From contig JAJRZA010000018.1 of NCBI GenBank assembly GCA_024275485.1, forward strand, positions 1 through 45,986: 45,986 nucleotides of DNA, in the 5' to 3' direction. Of this stretch, positions 8,042 through 17,437 are shown one piece after another (the stretch's first letter is position 1; every line of letters starts with the position of its first letter). The position numbers were made by a program, and so were the translations under genes. The DNA is from Candidatus Krumholzibacteriota bacterium (GTDB lineage: Bacteria > Krumholzibacteriota > Krumholzibacteriia > LZORAL124-64-63). A model generated the notes under the pieces. The model ran no database searches and was not told the DNA's origin. It worked only from the letters and a program-made list of their open reading frames with translations.

Positions 8042-9253
8042 GTGATCAAGCATGCCCTCGACACCCCTTTCAGCTTCAAAGTGAATTCCACCGCCAGCGA
8101 TTGTGCCGCCCGGCGGGGGTGCCTTACCACAGGGCATGGGATCATCGAGACACCGGTTTTCATGCCCGTTGGCACCGTGGGAACGGTCAAGGCCGTCACC
8201 TTCGAGTCTGTTTGGGAAACCGGCGCCCGCATCATCCTCGGCAATACCTACCACTTGTATTTGCGTCCTGGTCACGAACTCATCCAGCGGATGGGCGGAC
8301 TGCACAAATTTCAGGGTTGGGATGGAGCTCTACTCACCGACAGTGCCGGTTTCCAGGTATTCAGCTTGAACGAGCTCAACAAGATCACTGAAGACGGCGT
8401 GGAATTCCGTTCGCACCTCGATGGGAGCAAACATTTTTTCAGTCCTGAAGTGAGCATGGCGGCTCAACTCAACATTGGCGCCGATATCATCATGGCCTTT
8501 GACCAGTGCGCCGCCTACGGAGTTGGCAAACAGGAAGTGGAGGCCGCCCTTGATCGAACTTCCCGCTGGTTGGTTCGTTGCAAGGATGTCTTCGACGGGC
8601 GGATTTTTCTTGATGGTTGGCAGCGGGTTCTTTTTGGCATCATGCAAGGTGGAATTTACGAGGATTTGCGGCGTCGAAGCGCCACCCAAATCGTTGATCT
8701 GGATTTGCCCGGTTATGCAGTGGGCGGGCTATCGGTGGGAGAGCCTATCGAGGCCATGCGCGAGATCACCGAACTTGCTGCCGGGTTGTTGCCCCGGGAC
8801 AAAGCGCGCTATCTAATGGGGGTTGGCTTTCCTGATGATATTGTTGCCAGTGTGGAAATGGGAATTGATATGTTCGACTGTGTATTGCCCACCCGCATGG
8901 CTCGCACCGGGACGGTGTTGACGCGTGATGGGCGATTGGTTGTGAAAAACCAGGAGAACGCCGAGGACCATGGTCCCATTGATGCAGAGTGTGGATGCCC
9001 GGTGTGCGCTCGTCATAGCCGGGGGTATATTCGTCATCTTTTCAAGGCCAGCGAAATCTTGGGCCCCACTCTGGCGACCATGCATAACCTGTTTTTTTAT
9101 CAGGAGTTGATGGCCGGGATTCGTGGAGCACTCGAAGCGGGGGGATTTAAGCCCTTTGCCCGGGAAGTGACTCGGCGTTGGCAAGAGGGGGAAATGGCTC
9201 GTTTGGAAAGGGTGGACAAGCGGTTGCCCGGGGGGCGCAAAGGTCGTCTTTGA
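8042..9253 (+). CDS. tgt: tRNA-guanine transglycosylase (bacterial type)
   Basis: 403 aa from GTG 8042, 7 bases after AAAGGA. It exchanges G34 of tRNA Asp, Asn, His and Tyr for preQ1. Visible landmarks are the first active-site Asp100 in [13 protein letters not shown], the nucleophile-type Asp279 in MFDCVLPTR, and the zinc site C317-x-C319-x2-C322 with His348. In most bacterial enzymes the first motif is DSGGFQ; here Ala102 replaces the first Gly. It works directly before QueA in queuosine synthesis and lies just downstream of it, probably in one operon. Confidence 0.95.
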   Translation: MIKHALDTPFSFKVNSTASDCAARRGCLTTGHGIIETPVFMPVGTVGTVKAVTFESVWETGARIILGNTYHLYLRPGHELIQRMGGLHKFQGWDGALLTDSAGFQVFSLNELNKITEDGVEFRSHLDGSKHFFSPEVSMAAQLNIGADIIMAFDQCAAYGVGKQEVEAALDRTSRWLVRCKDVFDGRIFLDGWQRVLFGIMQGGIYEDLRRRSATQIVDLDLPGYAVGGLSVGEPIEAMREITELAAGLLPRDKARYLMGVGFPDDIVASVEMGIDMFDCVLPTRMARTGTVLTRDGRLVVKNQENAEDHGPIDAECGCPVCARHSRGYIRHLFKASEILGPTLATMHNLFFYQELMAGIRGALEAGGFKPFAREVTRRWQEGEMARLERVDKRLPGGRKGRL

Positions 9254-9392
9254 TTTACGGAGGATGGTGGAATTGACGGAACCCGGCAGGAGGACATTAG
9301 TCGATTGATTGTTAATATCCCTTGGGTTAAAGTCCAAATCATCATCCAGCTATCGGTGGATGAGTATCAAGATTTTCTACCGGGGGTATTAG

Positions 9393-9731
9393 GTGAGGAT
9401 TACACTTCGAAAAGGTATGGATGAATATAAAATTGTATGTGGACCTGATGCGAGCCCTGGCGGCAACTATGTGGTATATCCCAGCAGGTCAAATACGCTG
9501 AACTTCCTCCATGGTTTAATGGATGATCATTTCAACATGGCGGCCATGCGGCAAATCCTGTGTGAAACTTCTCTGCAACAAAATCTTTCCGGGTTGAATA
9601 ACCAGGATGTCATAAGCCGGTTGGCAGCGCAGGCTGCAGCAGGTGTGATCAGGATCCTGGATACTACCTCGGAAGCAAGGTCTGTTGTTACGATTCAACA
9701 CCCGTCTGGAGCTGTCCAGCCAACAGAATAA
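9393..9731 (+). CDS. N-terminal part of a large interrupted HExxH protein
   Basis: 112 aa from GTG 9393 (GGGGG at 9382-9386; an in-frame TAG lies immediately before the GTG, and ATG 9417 is an alternative). It ends at TAA 9729-9731, but the same frame stays open from 9732 to 12200, so this is the front of one larger gene. The segment has no signal peptide. A helical stretch ending VISRLAAQAAAGVIRIL resembles, from memory, N-terminal segments of effector-type proteins; that is a weak inference. AT content is higher than in the flanking tgt gene, consistent with an accessory insert. Confidence 0.6.
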   Translation: MRITLRKGMDEYKIVCGPDASPGGNYVVYPSRSNTLNFLHGLMDDHFNMAAMRQILCETSLQQNLSGLNNQDVISRLAAQAAAGVIRILDTTSEARSVVTIQHPSGAVQPTE

Positions 9732-10064
9732 GCAAAATATGTTCCTCCCAAGCCCGCACCCGAAAACGTAGTCACCCCTAATCTGGACCTGGAATACAAG
9801 GTAGTACTCCTGGACAGGAACCTGGCCCAGCACCAGGAGGCCGACGAAACCAAAATTTATGCCGATCCCACTTACATTCAGGTTCATGTTCAGCAAAGCA
9901 ACAGCCAGAAGCCTTTCAAAACCAGCGGGCGGCTGACCTGCCAACCGGGCAAGGTTGAGGTCTTCCTGGATGAAGCCTGTCAGAACAAGCATCCGGGGGA
10001 CCCATTTCAAGGCCTTGTTCTGACAGCGGCTCAGCTTACCGGCGGTCAGCCATTAAAACTGTAT

Positions 10065-12200
10065 TTGAAAGGTAAGACTGCCGGGAAATTTGATGTTTCC
10101 CTGGCTCTTGATTATCCGGATGAGGACGGTATTCGGGTGGAAAGCCCGGCCACGGAACAGATGGGAGTGGTGGAACTTCAAATGAAGCTGCACCAGCAGG
10201 ATGAAATGGAAATCAAGAAAATCGAGATCGATCCGAATACGGATCCTCTTGATACCTATTACACAGCTTTGAAAGACCAGGTTATTCCGGACCAGAAGGA
10301 GATGACCGATGAAGAAAAAATCAAAGTGGGACGCCTGTTGCATGTTCAAAAAGACGGAAATTTCGGTCGTGCCAAGCTGGTCTGCAAAAAGCTTGAGAGC
10401 AGAGACTGGCCTGCCGGAACCGATGACTATGAAATCGTCATCAAACAGGAAATAATCAGCAGTGGGGGACTGGAACTTTTTGATGCCGAGTGGGATGGTG
10501 CGAAGAAGGAATTTCCCGGTACCATCAAGTTTGCGGATATCAAGGCGGAGGATCAGGTCTTTTGGGTGCAGGGGAAATTTTTCACCAAGAAATCTCGAGA
10601 TGCCCATTTGTATCTTGGTATCGACAGACCAAGCGGCGGTTTGCCCAAGAAAACCAAAAGGAATGGCGATTGGGCGTGTTTCACAGTTGTGGATATCAAG
10701 GAAATCAAAGTTGAATATACGGCCGAAGATGACCGTGCTGTTGCCTGGGACCAGACTCAAAAACGGTTTTACGTCAATCTGGGTGCGACCTGGAATGCAC
10801 GGAAGAAAGAATTCAAAACCGATAACAACACGGACCTGAACGGGAGAAAAATCACCATCAGCGCCCAACTGGGTGAAAAACTTAAAAATGTGCCGATTTA
10901 CTTCATGCTGGCTCCGGACAAAGACAACCGGAAAGCAGCCAACTGGGGCAAGGATATGCCCGCTACCTGGAAATGGAAGGATCTTCCCCAGACGGTGAAG
11001 CATCGTGACAAGGCCCATCACAAAAAATTTCTTCATCTGTCGGCCCTGACCGATGACAATGGTTATGCTAAAATGGAGTTGGGCCTCTCTCGTTTTGGCG
11101 GAGATGTTTTCTGGCCGGCCTGTTATATCGGCGAAGACCCCCATTTGGCCAAGTATGTGGACGGGCATGCGGATCTTGAAAAAAGGAAGCCGGCAATGGC
11201 CGTTGATTCGGTTTCCGTCTGGAAGAAATTCTGGTATCAGGAGGTCCGGGTTGCTGGGTTGAACGTTGCTGGTTTTGGTGATGCCGCAGACACCTATAGC
11301 GATGTTAAGACCGAAATGATTGCCGCGCCGGTGGTGGAAATGACGCGCCAAAAGGCCGACAAAATTCGGCCTCGGATTATTTATCCCAAGCATATGATCA
11401 GTTTTTACCTTAATCCTGCAAGAACGGCATATGTAAACAACTATCCCAATGATGCCGGTGATGGGCTTGTGGTGGGCGATGCCACCGAAGCGCGTTTTTG
11501 GCCACTGGCGAAACCCGTATCCGACAAGCCAGTGATGATCCCGATCCTCAATGCCCATGCACTGTGGGTCAAAGATGGTTTGACTTCATCAGACAGTGTT
11601 CCCTGGTTCAATGCATCGAACTTTCCCGTTGATTTTTCTGCCGACAAGGATCTTTTGGACCCACCTCTGCAAGGTGGTACCCTGTTGAAGTCCGGGCGGT
11701 GGACTGCCGAGGATCAAAATCCGACAACCCTGGCCTGGGAGAACCGTCGCAGTGGTCGGCTGAAAGCTGCAGACCTTGCCCTGGATCCCGGTCGAAGCGC
11801 TGCCAGTACGGTTCAAATAAAGAAGCCGTCAAAACTGAAGTTGAAAGCAGGAGTGCTCACCCGGGTTCGGATAACGGGTCTGACCCTGCGCGGGGCCGAG
11901 TCGTTTTTGGGTACTTCGTACGACAACGGCATCATCAATTCCTACACGCCCAACGACGAGCAGGACTTCATCAACACCATCAATCACGAGATAGGGCATT
12001 CCTTGAAACAGGTTCCAAGCCGTCCGAATGCCGACGGCAATCCCGATCACCAGCATTGGTACTTGAAAGATGGAGACCATTGCAAATACACCAACAAGAG
12101 TTGCCTGATGTATGAGTCCGGACCACAGCCGGCCTCATTGAATCGTTATTGCCCAGTTTGCCATCCCTATGTCTTGGTTCAGGATATGACCAAGGTGTAG
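10065..12200 (+). CDS. Putative zinc metallopeptidase (HExxH), main part of interrupted gene
   Basis: 711 aa if counted from TTG 10065, the first usual start codon after the TAA at 9729. That TTG has no convincing ribosome binding site, and the coding frame is open back to 9732, so the true protein probably began at 9393 (about 935 residues). The first 500 residues look like beta-rich Ig-type segments. Near the end lies HEIGH (641-645), the zincin motif, then DHQHW (661-665), GDHC, CLMYESG and RYCPVCHPYV. The Cys/His set may be a second metal site. It is followed after one base by a lipoprotein gene. The arrangement of a cytosolic-looking HExxH protein with a small envelope partner recalls secreted toxin plus protector, but no secretion gene is present here. 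Confidence 0.65.
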   Translation: MKGKTAGKFDVSLALDYPDEDGIRVESPATEQMGVVELQMKLHQQDEMEIKKIEIDPNTDPLDTYYTALKDQVIPDQKEMTDEEKIKVGRLLHVQKDGNFGRAKLVCKKLESRDWPAGTDDYEIVIKQEIISSGGLELFDAEWDGAKKEFPGTIKFADIKAEDQVFWVQGKFFTKKSRDAHLYLGIDRPSGGLPKKTKRNGDWACFTVVDIKEIKVEYTAEDDRAVAWDQTQKRFYVNLGATWNARKKEFKTDNNTDLNGRKITISAQLGEKLKNVPIYFMLAPDKDNRKAANWGKDMPATWKWKDLPQTVKHRDKAHHKKFLHLSALTDDNGYAKMELGLSRFGGDVFWPACYIGEDPHLAKYVDGHADLEKRKPAMAVDSVSVWKKFWYQEVRVAGLNVAGFGDAADTYSDVKTEMIAAPVVEMTRQKADKIRPRIIYPKHMISFYLNPARTAYVNNYPNDAGDGLVVGDATEARFWPLAKPVSDKPVMIPILNAHALWVKDGLTSSDSVPWFNASNFPVDFSADKDLLDPPLQGGTLLKSGRWTAEDQNPTTLAWENRRSGRLKAADLALDPGRSAASTVQIKKPSKLKLKAGVLTRVRITGLTLRGAESFLGTSYDNGIINSYTPNDEQDFINTINHEIGHSLKQVPSRPNADGNPDHQHWYLKDGDHCKYTNKSCLMYESGPQPASLNRYCPVCHPYVLVQDMTKV

Positions 12201-12201
12201 A

Positions 12202-13269
12202 ATGGATAATATAAGACACTATCTCTGCATCGGGTTGGCGGTTTTGGCGGCCGGCTGTGGGATTGTAGGATGCATTGATTCCAATGGAGAGACCAGCGAG
12301 GATAGTATCATGACCACCAGGGAAGACCAGGCCGCTCAATTGTTGAAATTGTCGGCCGATGATTTTTTCACCTTTGAAGAAGATCAGCAGCTTGAGCTGC
12401 AAGATGCCTTGGCCACCTTGTTTGAAGATGGCGACCAGGACGAACCGGCGGGATCTGGACCCCTCGTCCTGGTGCTCGGTGCACCCGAGAGAGTGAGTCT
12501 TGCTGAACAATCCGTTGTTCCTGTGCTTGTTGGCCGGATGCAATCCGGCCTGCGTTCCTGGGAAGTGAACTACAAGACCAACCTGCACTTGTTCATCAAA
12601 GACCTGGCAACAGGTGGTCTTTGGGATGTTCAGCCCCTGGCCAGTATGCGTCGCGGCGGCCCACAGTTGTTGTCCGGAAAGGGAGAGGCTCCCGATGAAT
12701 TGAATGCCCTGAAACTGCAATCTTCAGTTGCTCTTGTCGATTTGCAAAAGAAACTGGACGGGCGCCTGAAACCTGGCCGAATTGTGATCACTGCCGTCGC
12801 CTTTGATTTGCTATCCAACAGCGTTGCGATGGAATTGGAAGACGGCTCGCAGAAATTGAAACTCGACATGACGGCCGTGCCGCAGGCATACATCAAGCCG
12901 ATGTCCGATATGAACATTCAACTGGAAACCAAGGTGGCGGTGCCGGAAAAGATAACCATGACAGGCCGGGCCTTTGTCGAGGTTGCCATCCAGGTGGGCG
13001 AACTTGCGGGAGTGCAGCGTGCCGAATCCGGAGAAGTATTCTGGACCTGCAATCTGATCTTTATGAAGTTGGATGAGCAGCCTGAGATAGTGCCGGCGAC
13101 GGTTCCGGTTAGTGAGATCATCACCCCTGATGGGGCTCCGGCATTCAACGCGGTTTTTCAGGTTGATCTGGATGCTGTCACGGGAGAATTGGGAGATGGG
13201 AAATTTCAGGTTTTTCTGGATGTTGGGCTGGAAATACTTGGACCATTCTCACTCACCATTTCCAATTGA
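12202..13269 (+). CDS. Lipoprotein of unknown function paired with the HExxH gene
   Basis: 355 aa. ATG 12202 begins one base after the upstream TAG. There is a short charged start, a hydrophobic run, and lipobox LAAGC (Cys19), so it should be lipid-anchored in the envelope. The body has no family I recognise: an acidic region with FFTFEEDQQLEL, then repeated beta-type segments and a C-terminal PFSLTISN. Tight coupling suggests it works with the upstream protein, for example as immunity protein, chaperone or substrate. This is inference from position alone. Confidence 0.7.
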   Translation: MDNIRHYLCIGLAVLAAGCGIVGCIDSNGETSEDSIMTTREDQAAQLLKLSADDFFTFEEDQQLELQDALATLFEDGDQDEPAGSGPLVLVLGAPERVSLAEQSVVPVLVGRMQSGLRSWEVNYKTNLHLFIKDLATGGLWDVQPLASMRRGGPQLLSGKGEAPDELNALKLQSSVALVDLQKKLDGRLKPGRIVITAVAFDLLSNSVAMELEDGSQKLKLDMTAVPQAYIKPMSDMNIQLETKVAVPEKITMTGRAFVEVAIQVGELAGVQRAESGEVFWTCNLIFMKLDEQPEIVPATVPVSEIITPDGAPAFNAVFQVDLDAVTGELGDGKFQVFLDVGLEILGPFSLTISN

Positions 13270-13480
13270 AAATAGACCACTCAAGCAGCTGGCTTGTAAA
13301 GGACCGATAGCCATGTTCCAACCTGGATGCCCGTTAGGCCGATCCGTTGCCTTTCTCTACCCCTCGCAGACGGAAACTTGCCCCTGAAACCCAAACGTTG
13401 CATCTTTGCGGGGCGAGTTTCGACGTCGGGTGCCCTCAGGCGTCCACATTGTCCATGAATTGAAATTTAAGGAGAGGTTC

Positions 13481-13804
13481 ATGACCTTCATGAACGTTTT
13501 GGCTCTTTCCGTTCCCGGTGGTTCTGGCATTGGCGGTTCCACCATTGCGGGCTTTTTGCCCATCATCCTCATGTTCGGCGTATTCTGGTTTCTGATCATC
13601 CGGCCACAGAAAAAACAGGCCGACCAGCGCAAGGCCATGATCGCAGCCATCAAGCGCGGCGATAAAATCGTCACCAATGGTGGGTTGTTCGCCACCGTGA
13701 AAGACGTCAAAGGTGACCGCATCGTGGCCACCATCGCCGAAAACGTGAAGGTTGAAATCGCCAAAAGCTCCGTGAGCGCCGTGGTGGAAGCTGGCTCGGA
13801 GTAA
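13481..13804 (+). CDS. yajC: Preprotein translocase subunit YajC
   Basis: 107 aa from ATG 13481 with AAGGAG six bases before it. One N-terminal membrane helix (FLPIILMFGVFWFLIIRPQ) is followed by the family sequence RPQKKQADQRK, then a small soluble domain with GDKIVTNGGLFATV. YajC joins SecDF at the SecYEG channel. In many genomes it follows tgt directly; here a 4-kb two-gene insert separates them, and secDF is not next. It ends with TAA, showing that TAA is a working stop in this genome. Confidence 0.93.
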   Translation: MTFMNVLALSVPGGSGIGGSTIAGFLPIILMFGVFWFLIIRPQKKQADQRKAMIAAIKRGDKIVTNGGLFATVKDVKGDRIVATIAENVKVEIAKSSVSAVVEAGSE

Positions 13805-13806
13805 TA

Positions 13807-14379
13807 TTGACATCCGGTGGACAGGAAAATGAAGCGCGGTTAGACCCCGGACAGGTCATTCGGCGCTTTGGCAACCGCTGCCTCAGACTACGTTGCCGTC
13901 CGGCTGATCCTTTGGCGCAGGAAACCCGGGAGCTGGTCGAACATCTCTGGCTCATCCTGGGCACCGAGGGCGGCGTGGGATTGGCTGCGCCCCAACTGGG
14001 TGTTGATCTCAGGGTGGTGGTGATTCGGGACCCTGAAGCACCCAAGGCCAAAAGTCGCACCACCATGATCAATCCGGAAATCATTGAGACCTTTGGGCCC
14101 GATGTGGCTTTCGAAGAGGGGTGCCTGTCGTTACCCGGCTTGTACCGCGATGTGGTCCGACCCAGGGGTGTGGTGATCAATTTCACGGATGAAAGCGGCC
14201 ATGTTCATCAGATTCGCAGCAGTAAGATGTTTGCCCGAATCGTGCAACACGAGGTGGATCATCTTGATGGAAAGCTCTTTGTGGATCATCTCCCGTTCAG
14301 GACAATGGTGTGGCTCTCGCCAAGATTGGTTTTGCAACTGTTGGGTCATCTAATCTGGAAGCTGAGGAACCGGTCATGA
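13807..14379 (+). CDS. def: Peptide deformylase
   Basis: 190 aa from TTG 13807, three bases after yajC. All three motifs are intact: GVGLAAPQ (56-63), EGCLS (104-108, metal ligand Cys106) and HEVDH (148-152, metal ligands His148 and His152, catalytic Glu149). It removes the formyl group from new proteins. The last 20 residues (RLVLQLLGHLIWKL) form a hydrophobic tail. Its TGA overlaps the fmt ATG, pairing the enzyme that removes formyl with the one that adds it. Confidence 0.95.
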   Translation: MTSGGQENEARLDPGQVIRRFGNRCLRLRCRPADPLAQETRELVEHLWLILGTEGGVGLAAPQLGVDLRVVVIRDPEAPKAKSRTTMINPEIIETFGPDVAFEEGCLSLPGLYRDVVRPRGVVINFTDESGHVHQIRSSKMFARIVQHEVDHLDGKLFVDHLPFRTMVWLSPRLVLQLLGHLIWKLRNRS

Positions 14380-15311
14380 AGATCGCGTTTATGGGATCCC
14401 CGGATTTTGCGGTGCCTTCCCTGGAGGCCCTGGTTGAAAACCGCTTCGAGGTTTGCCTGGTTGTGACCCAACCGGATCGCCGGGCCGGCCGCGGGCGTAA
14501 GATGTTGCCCACGGCTGTGAAGGCTGTCGCCCAGAACCAAGGTCTGCGCGTTATGGACTTTGGCAAAGGCGACGGCAAGACAGTCACCGAAGCCATTCTG
14601 GCCGAGGAACCCGACGCGGTTGTGGTGGTGGCCTTTGGTCACATCCTGCGCGAGCCATTGTTGTCGAGTCCACCACTGGGCTGCATCAATGTTCACGCCA
14701 GTTTGTTGCCGCGATGGCGGGGTGTCTCACCGGTGCAATATGCCATGATGCACGGGGACACCTGGACCGGGGTGACCATCATGAACATGGACCAGGGAGT
14801 GGACACCGGACCTGTGCTGGCCCAACGCGCCATCGGCATCGGCCCCGATGATACGGCGGGTGATGTGCTGGACAATCTGGCGGGTCAGGGGGCTGATCTG
14901 CTCATACACACCTTGCGCGACCTGGCCAACGGGCGCATCAAGCCCATGGGCCAAACCGATGCGGGTGCCGTCTACGCTCCCAAGCTGACCAAAACCCTTT
15001 CTGCCGTGCGCTGGGACCGTGAAGTCATTACCGTGCACAACCAGATTCGAGCCCTCAGCCCTTGGCCGGGCACCACATCTTTCCTGGGTGAGAAAATCAT
15101 CAAGGTGACGTCGGCTCGCCCCATGTCCTACCTCGTGTCGGAGAAAGATCCGGGTACGGTTCTCTCCCTTGGGGAAGCCGGTGTGCAGGTGGCTTGTGGC
15201 GAAGGTTCAATCCTTCTGACCGGGCTGCAGGTGCCCGGCAAGCGCCCTTTGCCGGTGGCCGAATTTTTGCGTGGATTTGAAATCCGCGTGGGGGATGTTT
15301 TTTGCTCATGA
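14376..15311 (+). CDS. fmt: Methionyl-tRNA formyltransferase
   Basis: 311 aa from ATG 14376 (ATGA overlap with def). It formylates initiator Met-tRNA. Visible are MKIAFMGSPDFAV at the start, the catalytic trio Asn105 and His107 (INVHASLLPRWRG, also the folate-binding SLLPRWRG signature) and Asp143 (MDQGVDTGPVL), and an OB-fold C-terminal domain with SPWPGTTSF. An upstream in-frame start at 14310 would overlap def heavily and is not needed. Confidence 0.95.
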   Translation: MKIAFMGSPDFAVPSLEALVENRFEVCLVVTQPDRRAGRGRKMLPTAVKAVAQNQGLRVMDFGKGDGKTVTEAILAEEPDAVVVVAFGHILREPLLSSPPLGCINVHASLLPRWRGVSPVQYAMMHGDTWTGVTIMNMDQGVDTGPVLAQRAIGIGPDDTAGDVLDNLAGQGADLLIHTLRDLANGRIKPMGQTDAGAVYAPKLTKTLSAVRWDREVITVHNQIRALSPWPGTTSFLGEKIIKVTSARPMSYLVSEKDPGTVLSLGEAGVQVACGEGSILLTGLQVPGKRPLPVAEFLRGFEIRVGDVFCS

Positions 15312-16699
15312 GCGCCGATCCACTGCGTCGGCAAGCGCTCGAAATTTTGATTGATGTCTATGACGGCGCTTCCTTGGATCCCCTGCTCGAGCGGGCCTTG
15401 GGGAATTTGGCAGATGCTCGCCAGAGGTCCTTTCTGGCGGAGTTGGTTCGCGGCACCCTGCAATGGCGAGGGCGTTACCAGCACATCCTGCGGTACTTTG
15501 TGAAGCGCAAACCTCCCCAGCAAAGCAATGAATTGGCTCTGTTTCACCTGACCCTGCATCAACTCCTGGGCCTCAATGGTGTGCCCCCGTACGCTGCCAT
15601 TCATCAGGCGGGAGAGCTGTGCCGCAGTCATGTCAGTCAAGGCAAGGTGGGCTTTGTCAACGGTGTGCTGCAGTCGGTGCGCCGGCGTTTGTTGCCCGAT
15701 GATTCAAGAGGGCCGCAGCAGCGGGAAGCCCAGATGAAGGTGCTGTTCGAAAATTTGGCGGACGATCCTGTGGCCCGGCTTGCAGCCTGGCAGTCTCATC
15801 CCCAATGGTTGGTCCGGCGCTGGAGTGAGCAATACGGCCCCAAACCCACAGAAGAAATTTGCGCCTTCAACAACCAGCCTGTGGTGATGGCTTTCCATGT
15901 TTTAAGACCGGCTGACCCTGCATCAATTGCGACTGCCCTGGACGAAGTTGGCCTGAATGTTCAACCAGGCCATCATCCACGCACTTTGTGGCTGGAGGAA
16001 CGACCTGGTCGAGCCCGCTTGACAGAAGTGATGGAACAACATCCTTGTCTCATTGTTCAGGATCCTTCGGTTCAGGAAGCCACCAGATGGTTGATCAGCG
16101 GAGCATCCCTTTTGGCTGGCGGACCTCTGGAAAATTTGCCGGTGCTGGACATGTGCGCCGCACCCGGCGGGAAATCCGCGCGTCTGGCGGTAGCTTGGCC
16201 GGGAAAGGGAATAATTGTGTCCATGGACAATCGTCCTGGTCGGGTTGATTTTCTCACCGGAACAGTGAAGCGCACTGGCTTGTCCCGCATTCAAATCGTC
16301 GGCGCCGATGGCCTGTCGGCCCCGTTCCCTGCCGGACATTTCGGCGCTGTTCTGTTGGATGGCCCCTGCAGCGGCACCGGCGTATTGCGTCACCATCCGG
16401 ATGGTCGGTGGGGTTTGAACAGCAGGATGCCCGGTCGCAACGGACGAATCCTGCGCAAGCTGTCCCACGCGTCCATGGATTTGCTGGCCCCGGGAGGACT
16501 CTTATTGTACGCCACCTGCAGCCTGGAACCACAGGAAAATGAACTGGTGCTGGACAAGTTGATGGCCGAGCGGGATGATGTTGAAACTGCCCCCGACGAT
16601 CAGGGGATATGGGCGCGCCAATGGCTGCCGGGCGATACGAGTGAAGAGCCCGGAGATGGTTTTTTTGCCGCCCGTTTGCGAAAAAAGATTCAGGGATAA
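15308..16699 (+). CDS. rsmB: 16S rRNA (cytosine-C5) methyltransferase RsmB
   Basis: 463 aa; ATG 15308 overlaps the fmt stop. An N-terminal NusB-like helical domain (ALEILIDVYDG, FLAELVRGTLQWRGR) is fused to a SAM-dependent Rossmann domain with MCAAPGGKS, DGPCSGTGVLRHHPD (Cys354) and YATCSLEPQENE (catalytic Cys404), the two-cysteine chemistry of m5C enzymes. In E. coli this enzyme methylates C967 of 16S rRNA. The gene ends with TAA; the next gene begins 12 bases later in the same frame but with its own ribosome binding site. Confidence 0.93.
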   Translation: MSADPLRRQALEILIDVYDGASLDPLLERALGNLADARQRSFLAELVRGTLQWRGRYQHILRYFVKRKPPQQSNELALFHLTLHQLLGLNGVPPYAAIHQAGELCRSHVSQGKVGFVNGVLQSVRRRLLPDDSRGPQQREAQMKVLFENLADDPVARLAAWQSHPQWLVRRWSEQYGPKPTEEICAFNNQPVVMAFHVLRPADPASIATALDEVGLNVQPGHHPRTLWLEERPGRARLTEVMEQHPCLIVQDPSVQEATRWLISGASLLAGGPLENLPVLDMCAAPGGKSARLAVAWPGKGIIVSMDNRPGRVDFLTGTVKRTGLSRIQIVGADGLSAPFPAGHFGAVLLDGPCSGTGVLRHHPDGRWGLNSRMPGRNGRILRKLSHASMDLLAPGGLLLYATCSLEPQENELVLDKLMAERDDVETAPDDQGIWARQWLPGDTSEEPGDGFFAARLRKKIQG

Positions 16700-16711
16700 A
16701 GGACAGCACTG

Positions 16712-17437
16712 TTGAAACTCTGGAAATTCATTCTATTGGTGATCGGTCTTGCCGGCCTCGGCGTCGCAGCTGTTCTGGGCATTAATTTTCTGGTTCTTCC
16801 CCAATTGATTCACCAGAACAAAGTGGTGACCATGCCGGATATCCGGGGCATGACGGTGACCGGTGCCCAGTCCAAACTCAAGGTTCACCATCTGCAAGTG
16901 GTTGTTGGTCGTCAGGTGTCGCATCCCTCCATACCCGAAGGCATGATCCTGGACCAAATCCCTGCTCCCGAAAAAGGAATTCGCGGTGGGCGCAAGGTGA
17001 TGGTGATCACCAGCAGTGGTCCGCCCGCTGGGTCCCTTCCCGATTTGACCGGGCTCTCCTTGCGCCAGGCTGAAATCACCCTTCAACGAGAAAATTATCG
17101 CCTCGGCAGGGTGCTCCATTTGCGGCGCCCTGGGGTAACCGAGCCCGTAGTCGACTTCCAAAGCCCGGATCCCGGTCTCGAACTTTTCAAAGGCGCAGTG
17201 GTTGATCTGGTGGTTGCCGAACCAACTGCCGCCGAGTTGATGCGCATGCCTGATCTGCGCGGTTCACCCCTTTATCGGGCTCGCCAGATAATAACCGCCG
17301 CCGGTTTTGTGCTGGCTCCCGTTGCTTACGAACGCACCGATAAAATGCCTCCCAATCTGGTCATGGAACAAGAACCGCCTGCCGGCAAACGAATTCCCAA
17401 AGGAGAACGTCTTGAATTGGTTGCCTCGTCCCGCTGA
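16712..17437 (+). CDS. Membrane-anchored PASTA-domain protein
   Basis: 241 aa from TTG 16712, 8 bases after AAAGGA. One N-terminal membrane helix (residues 5-30) is followed by three PASTA repeats, each beginning with a 'P-D-hydrophobic-x-G' strand: MPDIRGMT near 42, LPDLTGLS near 109, MPDLRGSP near 182. PASTA domains bind peptidoglycan or muropeptides. There is no kinase or penicillin-binding domain, so this is a stand-alone envelope protein. Position between rsmB and rpe is where Gram-positive genomes often carry a PASTA kinase; here only the sensor part is present. Confidence 0.85.
   Translation: MKLWKFILLVIGLAGLGVAAVLGINFLVLPQLIHQNKVVTMPDIRGMTVTGAQSKLKVHHLQVVVGRQVSHPSIPEGMILDQIPAPEKGIRGGRKVMVITSSGPPAGSLPDLTGLSLRQAEITLQRENYRLGRVLHLRRPGVTEPVVDFQSPDPGLELFKGAVVDLVVAEPTAAELMRMPDLRGSPLYRARQIITAAGFVLAPVAYERTDKMPPNLVMEQEPPAGKRIPKGERLELVASSR

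Noticed and set aside
10053-11558. 501-residue minus-strand open frame
   Set aside because: Antisense to the HExxH gene, low-complexity and His/Ile-rich, no start signal.
16697-16711. Possible readthrough fusion of rsmB with the PASTA protein (same frame across TAA)
   Set aside because: The two products are complete and unrelated, and the PASTA gene has AAAGGA eight bases before its TTG.
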